From the NCBI GenBank assembly GCA_002336465.1, contig DDEP01000222.1:2119-14392 (forward strand): 12,274 nucleotides of DNA, written 5' to 3'. Positions within the stretch are counted from its first letter, which is position 1. Each line of letters opens with the position of its first letter. Shown in pieces: positions 10,001 to 12,274 of the stretch. The position numbers and the translations under genes are program-made. The notes under the pieces were generated by a model that worked only from the letters and a program-made list of their open reading frames with translations, was not told the DNA's origin and made no database searches. This DNA comes from Pedobacter sp. UBA1951. GTDB lineage: Bacteria > Bacteroidota > Bacteroidia > Sphingobacteriales > Sphingobacteriaceae.

Positions 10001-10999
10001 GCGTTATATAAATTTAATCCCAATGCAAAGTTTATCATTGCCGGCGATCCCAAACAGATTCCTCCTGTAGTGGATGTAAATGACAAAGACCTGGAAGAGC
10101 TGGACATTCAGGATGAAAACATTTATACCATGATGGGTATAAGTAGCTTTGATAAAAAGGAGCAAAAACCTAGAGCTGGTGACAGCATCCTTAACCTGGA
10201 CAGGCAATATAGAAGCGTTAAACAGATCGGGCAACTATTCTCTGACTTATCTTACAACAACCTGCTGAAGCACGACAGAGAGGAGCATAATAGTAGTGCA
10301 AAACCGTTGCCGGAAGGCTTTAAAAAGCTCATCAATAAAAATGTAACCTTTATTGATATACCCTTAGATAGAGAAAATTCTATTTTTAGGATTGATAAAC
10401 TCCTGTACAGTTCGTACCATATTTACAGTGCCATCTTTGTGGCCGAACTCGTCAAATATTTAGACACCCTTTTGCCGGACGGAGCTTCCTGGTCTATCGG
10501 ATTAATTGCGCCTTACAAAGCCCAGGCTATACTGTTGAATAAATTAATCACTTCTTATGCCATTTCCGAAAAGCTGGTTATTTATTCAGACACCGTTCAC
10601 GGTTTTCAGGGCGATGAATGTGATATCGTCTTTTTTATTTCAAACCCGAATAATTATCAGTATACAGGGCATAAGAAATGTTTGCTCTCCAAAGAATACA
10701 TATATAATGTTGCTATCAGCAGGGCGAGAGACTACTTGGTCATTTTACATCCTTATACGGTCATTAACGGCAATGAACATATCAATTCAATCAGTGCATC
10801 CTATTTGAAACACATAGAAAAACCTTTGATCAGGAAGTCGGGAGAATTTGAAAAAATCATGTTCGATCAAAACGATTTTATTGAGAAGAGCAGCTACATC
10901 ACAGGACATGATAATGTAAATGTGTTTGGCCAGTTAGAAATGAAATATTTTATTAAAGCAAATGAAAGTGCAATAGATATTCAATTAAGAAAACTCTAA
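4076..10999 (+). CDS. Giant sacsin/Hsp90-like ATPase fused to a superfamily 1 helicase
   Basis: This single uninterrupted gene encodes 2307 residues. The N-terminus is a GHKL ATPase of the sacsin/Hsp90-like type. Its N-box is E81-xxx-N85-xx-D88, the G1 region is ANNGKMF near 112-118, and the G2 loop is GKFGIGFK at 142-149. The usual G1 Asp is Asn here, which I recall also from sacsin-type domains. A block near 400-430 (LYLYFPLSEE, then a phenylalanine- and arginine-rich strand) resembles the second half of such ATPases. Residues from about 440 to 1820 show no domain I recognise; about 1585-1680 looks like coiled coil. The C-terminus is an Upf1/Dna2-like helicase: Walker A GPPGTGKTT at 1821-1829, DEAS at 1960-1963, GDPKQ at 1990-1994, RQYR at 2043-2046, HGFQGDE at 2175-2181 and SRAR at 2215-2218. 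Its setting with Septu and type I genes suggests defence against phage. It has no visible nuclease domain, no clear Shine-Dalgarno sequence, and no TAnnTTTG-type promoter in the 126 bases before it. Confidence 0.9.
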   Translation: MKVKNIREYRSFYKATRPVSTELEEHFIGNYYFDELSKEKKYGWFTMYHGDKDGYGTPTSGVENFLQSFLDMAKDGQAVYEFLQNAVDEGSTHYSMVWGKDEVDGNHYLLVANNGKMFNLDSIRSILNVGSSTKTNDSHTIGKFGIGFKLAHRLVGKDNGLQELINENSGPVLFSWKNYEIEQLANAENIEPQALQYAPKENGNYEVQDEYPWLFKILITCFPCLPQNGAIKELPKMADGVQATANPFSYAEYEVLSRWVKNNKHILNKETYSKGSLFFIKLGSGKEEELAEKNLKEGVKFAIAILKETAPEEERAAKLLQTVQLNNDEPITYPDLEYIKIIIDKEEEKDTYAQIRFGVGSFDELTDEQIRKIAGEANIEALFGFRKHNEIGDFFKGAPNLYLYFPLSEEVHNFNYILHSNAFYKGSSRTFLHKGNSKEDGINERLLKVIVNKIDGELKRLSASSDKKDRQHFLHFYAALLTSAKSTTQGRLWIEDPYINRIDELLRKYIPVRESLANDEFIITDKPENVFFKKTKVEIDNKSWGLENVNWFYWGEQAESIIPLSAYAKLGIKDFMIHNLLTANDQVAARLNDWLNDDDERIKTLLSEIAALDAESMKKANFKDNLFNARILRFSNGEVLSINQFQEKEKDGYFIVFNKLDNIRDLLHKLDLRYTHENFDNYQFNPKYFSLFANESQVRSYTLLTKLFSQVVKDENLNLLTKEEKRRIYEAFRTLNDTPGDRMGDLKLFKNNSNKYVCFKNLYMASANGWLNKFCIATAEDSPDYKSYLLREEEELYKGIIYPFWDQIATYIAANAAKAKKVLDDIAAAYEKSKWPEKQKFLLHNQGHIIYQSEVIEPGNIYFSPELVEISGEAYNSIQTTALKYFGVHIPDQYLLPYLETLPFSFTSVNIEPVIEDTDATLEEINDLLLLSKIGDLDFFSGNCIIEKDGIYSIDSTSGKKQIATSKSPIVKYVDTYYPGQYVIIPENLAVYKSKISLADSALVAHLIAIFNETEVLNQELDFIEILLPERFEDKKLFLNKLTYTNLDATWVEERQNELYIKLLSDVAAGNIATGELAEIQKKISINTGDLQITIGDVDSAHDSIELYRGDKKTVVSQSQVLNLPDAESIKLIQAFYDESRKRDLITQSVAHKIFKISNAGITDELVARFHESLADNEIINAHQLLFLWFSGKIKKEDFANYSLKSHNEQWYTIEGQLIISSVENSGFIKPSYLLHKCYDGLQSLLQLNDLEAFNYNEGEDDIITSGFLFIKGSSPDILESTAPISDKLNYLFNGWVRLNPQLRVTKRKGAWENYLGITPNQFVLDGIHLKEEVLPAEFLDWCQADKKKKDFLGAIGVFVGDSSIEKLRKFLTGKLNEQPHDIEIERFNETILLNTLNGLSGAFEDLDGQPIIYDETLQYAQLSLIGKIINHLLEKGVNEYPAIIYHTNDTFKVLNAQESAVYTIDELLHQKIKQDPDNRLNQLYHEYNVLKWSVLLNTKIVANCNELVFEKNFVPGGIQREHDEPFYHTWKAENEVKLYRVPDIQYDMSIEVNGEMITVARISDGVLNVSEDIEGVQHVFYKESISLEELKQALSETDEAIANAIADLISRRNALLASIYNTLNAAGRSDIKSDSLKALESALKDENLKQERKSLIKTINENTDYSYAWFESYLKFLLTYESKQSTTVQKSISFQEIRRYIINDQISDKYFLLCGASSLIPLNIEDFEDFKITLVIKNSQNEVIKVEGVSKKGQDLLIYCREKIPQSIIDKFSDIIQVKISFSPVIDLLERLHRAFTNRLNIDEWEDINEILPPVQFIYGPPGTGKTTTLCSMIADGVKEHYNAKFLLLTPTNKAADVLCKKIVKASSNPNDIVGKKIKELDASGKTISITRVGKPTDPELEELEEGIYQDSVTMERVDYTNILASTIHRIPYFEIIDEDGDQTKIFRMEDYWDYIVFDEASMINLPYIVFAILALYKFNPNAKFIIAGDPKQIPPVVDVNDKDLEELDIQDENIYTMMGISSFDKKEQKPRAGDSILNLDRQYRSVKQIGQLFSDLSYNNLLKHDREEHNSSAKPLPEGFKKLINKNVTFIDIPLDRENSIFRIDKLLYSSYHIYSAIFVAELVKYLDTLLPDGASWSIGLIAPYKAQAILLNKLITSYAISEKLVIYSDTVHGFQGDECDIVFFISNPNNYQYTGHKKCLLSKEYIYNVAISRARDYLVILHPYTVINGNEHINSISASYLKHIEKPLIRKSGEFEKIMFDQNDFIEKSSYITGHDNVNVFGQLEMKYFIKANESAIDIQLRKL

Positions 11000-11070
11000 G
11001 TAATAACCATGATAACAAATTTCCATTTGACAAAACTGATGAAAAAGATAAAACGCTAAACGGCAATGTA

Positions 11071-11080
11071 GGTTCGAACC
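11071..11080. repeat. 10-base perfect palindrome GGTTCGAACC
   Basis: The sequence GGTTCGAACC reads the same on both strands. Its first eight bases recur at 11201-11208. It could be a protein-binding or recombination site, or chance. It does not form a tRNA T-arm, because the flanking bases do not pair. Confidence 0.3.
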
Positions 11081-11229
11081 ATTTAAGCATAATAAAATCT
11101 TAGCATTGGGTGCTCAATCCAACACTTTGATATTTTAATTGATTTTCAGAAACTTAGGGAGTGTTATCGAAAACTAATTTCCTTAGGTCTTCTAAAAAAT
11201 GGTTCGAAAATTGTCCCGCCAAGCGACTT

Positions 11230-11264
11230 AAGGAGAGACCAATCATTGGTTTTCTCCTTTTTTT
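11230..11264 (+). terminator. Rho-independent terminator
   Basis: The arm AAGGAGAGACCAAT pairs with ATTGGTTTTCTCCTT with one bulged base and one G-U pair, around a very short loop, and ends in seven T on the + strand (11258-11264). This would stop transcription coming from the giant helicase gene, although it lies about 230 bases after that stop codon. On the - strand no comparable T run follows the hairpin. Confidence 0.75.
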
Positions 11265-11282
11265 ATACAGATAAGTGTCTGT

Positions 11283-11306
11283 GACTCAAGCGGTTGTTGC
11301 TTGGTC
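11283..11306 (+). terminator. Possible second hairpin terminator
   Basis: GAC-t-CAAGC pairs with GCTTG-GTC across a seven-base loop (GGTTGTT) with one bulged T, and is followed by ATTTTTAG on the + strand. The T run is short. It could be a back-up terminator or part of a recombination site. Confidence 0.35.
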
Positions 11307-11372
11307 ATTTTTAGTTCAATTTTTACAACCAAAGTTTTTAGACTTTAGTAACAGATTATTAGGAAAAATGCT

Positions 11373-11582
11373 TCAGTTCTCTATTTGACGCATTTCTTGA
11401 GTAGTTCGATTTCCCCTTAGGGTTCCGGCATTTTCATTTTTCTTTGACTCCTTGTAATTCTTTGACATTAGATAGAGGAAGTCTAATATAACAGCCGCTT
11501 CATCATTGTCTACCTGTATACCATGATGCGCCAATATCTCCATTGCTTGTTTAATAGAAACCTTTTTATCGATAAAGTTCAT
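11373..11582 (-). CDS. Small recombinase-associated protein, function unknown
   Basis: This 69-residue protein is encoded directly downstream of the recombinase gene, with 13 bases between them, so the two are probably one transcript. The N-terminal half (KKVSIKQAMEILAHHGIQV, then DEAAVILDFLYLMSKNY) is predicted helical; the C-terminal half is polar and likely disordered. I recall small proteins with this pattern (a helix, a G-I/V-x-V turn, then an acidic helix ending in ILDFLY) beside serine recombinases in Bacteroidota, sometimes with a misleading sugar-transporter label. It has no membrane segment to support such a label. A role as accessory or regulator of recombination is only inferred from position. 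Confidence 0.7.
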   Translation of the reverse strand: MNFIDKKVSIKQAMEILAHHGIQVDNDEAAVILDFLYLMSKNYKESKKNENAGTLRGNRTTQEMRQIEN

Positions 11583-11595
11583 TCTTATTATTTTA

Positions 11596-12274
11596 TTACC
11601 TGTTCTTTGTTAACAATATTTTTGACAAAGCACTGTTTAATTCCAAAGTCATATTTCCTGTTTGAAAATCAACTTTAAGCGGTGGGATCAGAGTGGCAAG
11701 ATGCTTTTTATCCGCAGTATCCAGGCTTGAAAATCCCTGAAAAATATTTACAAATGATGTGTCTGCCATCTGGCTTTGCTGGTCAATGCTTCCTAATTTT
11801 GTATTAATATCTTGCAGCTCCCTTTTCAAACATTTAGAATGAGCCTGATATTCCTTTTTTAAGTTGCTGTAATCATCAAGTTTCAGTACCCCAACTACAA
11901 ATAACTTTCTGGCTTGGGAAAGAATCGATTCCTGTTCATGTAGCTTTCGTACTACACGATTTCGGGTCTGTAGGTACACCGTTTGGTCTGTATTAGTATT
12001 CCAATCTTCCAAAATGAGACTAAAAAGATCCACTACCTTATCTGAAAGCACCAATTGCTGAAGTTCACGCTGGTAGCAATCATTGAGAAAAATTGCATTG
12101 ATTCTTGTTTTACATCTTCCGTGACAATGATAGTACGGGTATTTCTTCGTTGAGCCTTTAGAAAAGCTCCCACTGAGTTTTCGATCACAATAAGGACACT
12201 CCAAGACCCCTCTTAGAAAAAACGTAGCTTTTAGGAGATCTTCTTTAGCGGTAACCTTTCTTTTTGTGGTTATG
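11596..12274 (-). CDS. Large serine recombinase, C-terminal part (partial)
   Basis: The frame is open to the right edge of the window, giving 225 visible residues; the catalytic resolvase domain with the active serine lies outside. The visible part begins with a short basic segment and FFLRGVLECPYC. A recombinase zinc-beta-ribbon follows, with cysteine pairs C26/C29 and C50/C54 of the visible protein (CPYC, then CHGRC). After it comes a long helical region with coiled-coil character (about 75-165) and a short C-terminal domain (LIPPLKVDFQTGNMTLELN). This is the usual order in large serine integrases and recombinases, where the ribbon and coiled coil bind the attachment site and control direction. 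A TTG at 12204 could be mistaken for a start, but the matching sequence continues upstream of it. The gene suggests that the neighbouring defence genes travel, or once travelled, on an integrated element. Confidence 0.88.
   Translation of the reverse strand, partial: ITTKRKVTAKEDLLKATFFLRGVLECPYCDRKLSGSFSKGSTKKYPYYHCHGRCKTRINAIFLNDCYQRELQQLVLSDKVVDLFSLILEDWNTNTDQTVYLQTRNRVVRKLHEQESILSQARKLFVVGVLKLDDYSNLKKEYQAHSKCLKRELQDINTKLGSIDQQSQMADTSFVNIFQGFSSLDTADKKHLATLIPPLKVDFQTGNMTLELNSALSKILLTKNR

Larger units (their letters stand above)
11000..11372. other. Intergenic region between converging genes
   Basis: This AT-rich stretch of 373 bases separates the + strand helicase gene from the - strand recombinase genes. 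It holds a palindrome (GGTTCGAACC, 11071-11080), a terminator hairpin (11230-11264) and a second hairpin (11283-11306). A short GGTTCGAAA sequence near 11201 shares eight bases with the palindrome. I see no convincing gene in it. It could contain one junction of the mobile element, but no matching second copy lies in the window. Confidence 0.6.

Noticed and set aside
11009..11059. Short + strand frame of 16 codons just after the giant gene
   Set aside because: It is too short, has no ribosome-binding site and resembles nothing known.
11190..11225. tRNA-like 3' end around GGTTCGAAA...CCCGCCA
   Set aside because: The bases flanking the would-be T-loop do not pair and no other tRNA arms are present.
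12202..12204. TTG start of a separate small zinc-ribbon protein
   Set aside because: The frame stays open to the window edge and the residues before it (FFLRGV) fit the usual sequence ahead of a recombinase zinc ribbon.
1..12274. Retron or CRISPR component
   Set aside because: Septu-like genes can accompany retrons, but no reverse transcriptase, no msr/msd-like structure and no spaced direct repeats are visible in the window.

Overview
The window looks like a piece of a Bacteroidota chromosome, possibly Chitinophagaceae or a relative. The sequence is AT-rich, most starts lack a clear Shine-Dalgarno sequence, and a large serine recombinase is followed by a small protein of a type I associate with this phylum. 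This assignment is inference; no rRNA or housekeeping gene is present to fix it.

Positions 1-4063 (+ strand) hold a tightly packed gene string. It starts with the last 32 codons of an unidentified gene that may end in a winged helix. Next comes an ABC-type AAA ATPase (PtuA-like, 104-1696), which overlaps by 14 bases an HNH-endonuclease-like protein (PtuB-like, 1683-2474). Together they form a Septu-type defence pair. A complete type I modification subunit HsdM follows (2486-3949). Where hsdS should begin, only 28 codons with the opening of an S-subunit target-recognition domain remain (3977-4063). No hsdR is visible.

Positions 4076-10999 (+ strand) are one giant gene of 2307 codons. The protein has an N-terminal GHKL (Hsp90/sacsin-like) ATPase domain, about 1,350-1,400 residues without a recognisable domain, and a C-terminal superfamily 1 helicase of the Upf1/Dna2 type with all main motifs intact. 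It begins 12 bases after the hsdS stub and in the same frame, so a recombination event probably put it where hsdS (and perhaps hsdR) used to be.

Positions 11000-11372 are non-coding. They carry a strong rho-independent terminator and a second hairpin. Positions 11373-12274 (- strand) carry a small recombinase-associated protein and the zinc-ribbon and coiled-coil C-terminus of a large serine recombinase that runs off the window, so the region is probably a mobile defence island.

Taken together, the left genes form a probable anti-phage operon: a Septu-like ATPase and nuclease, a methyltransferase that has lost its specificity subunit, and a giant ATPase-helicase. Whether HsdM now works with the giant protein or is only a leftover cannot be decided from this sequence. 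The giant protein is the least described component.
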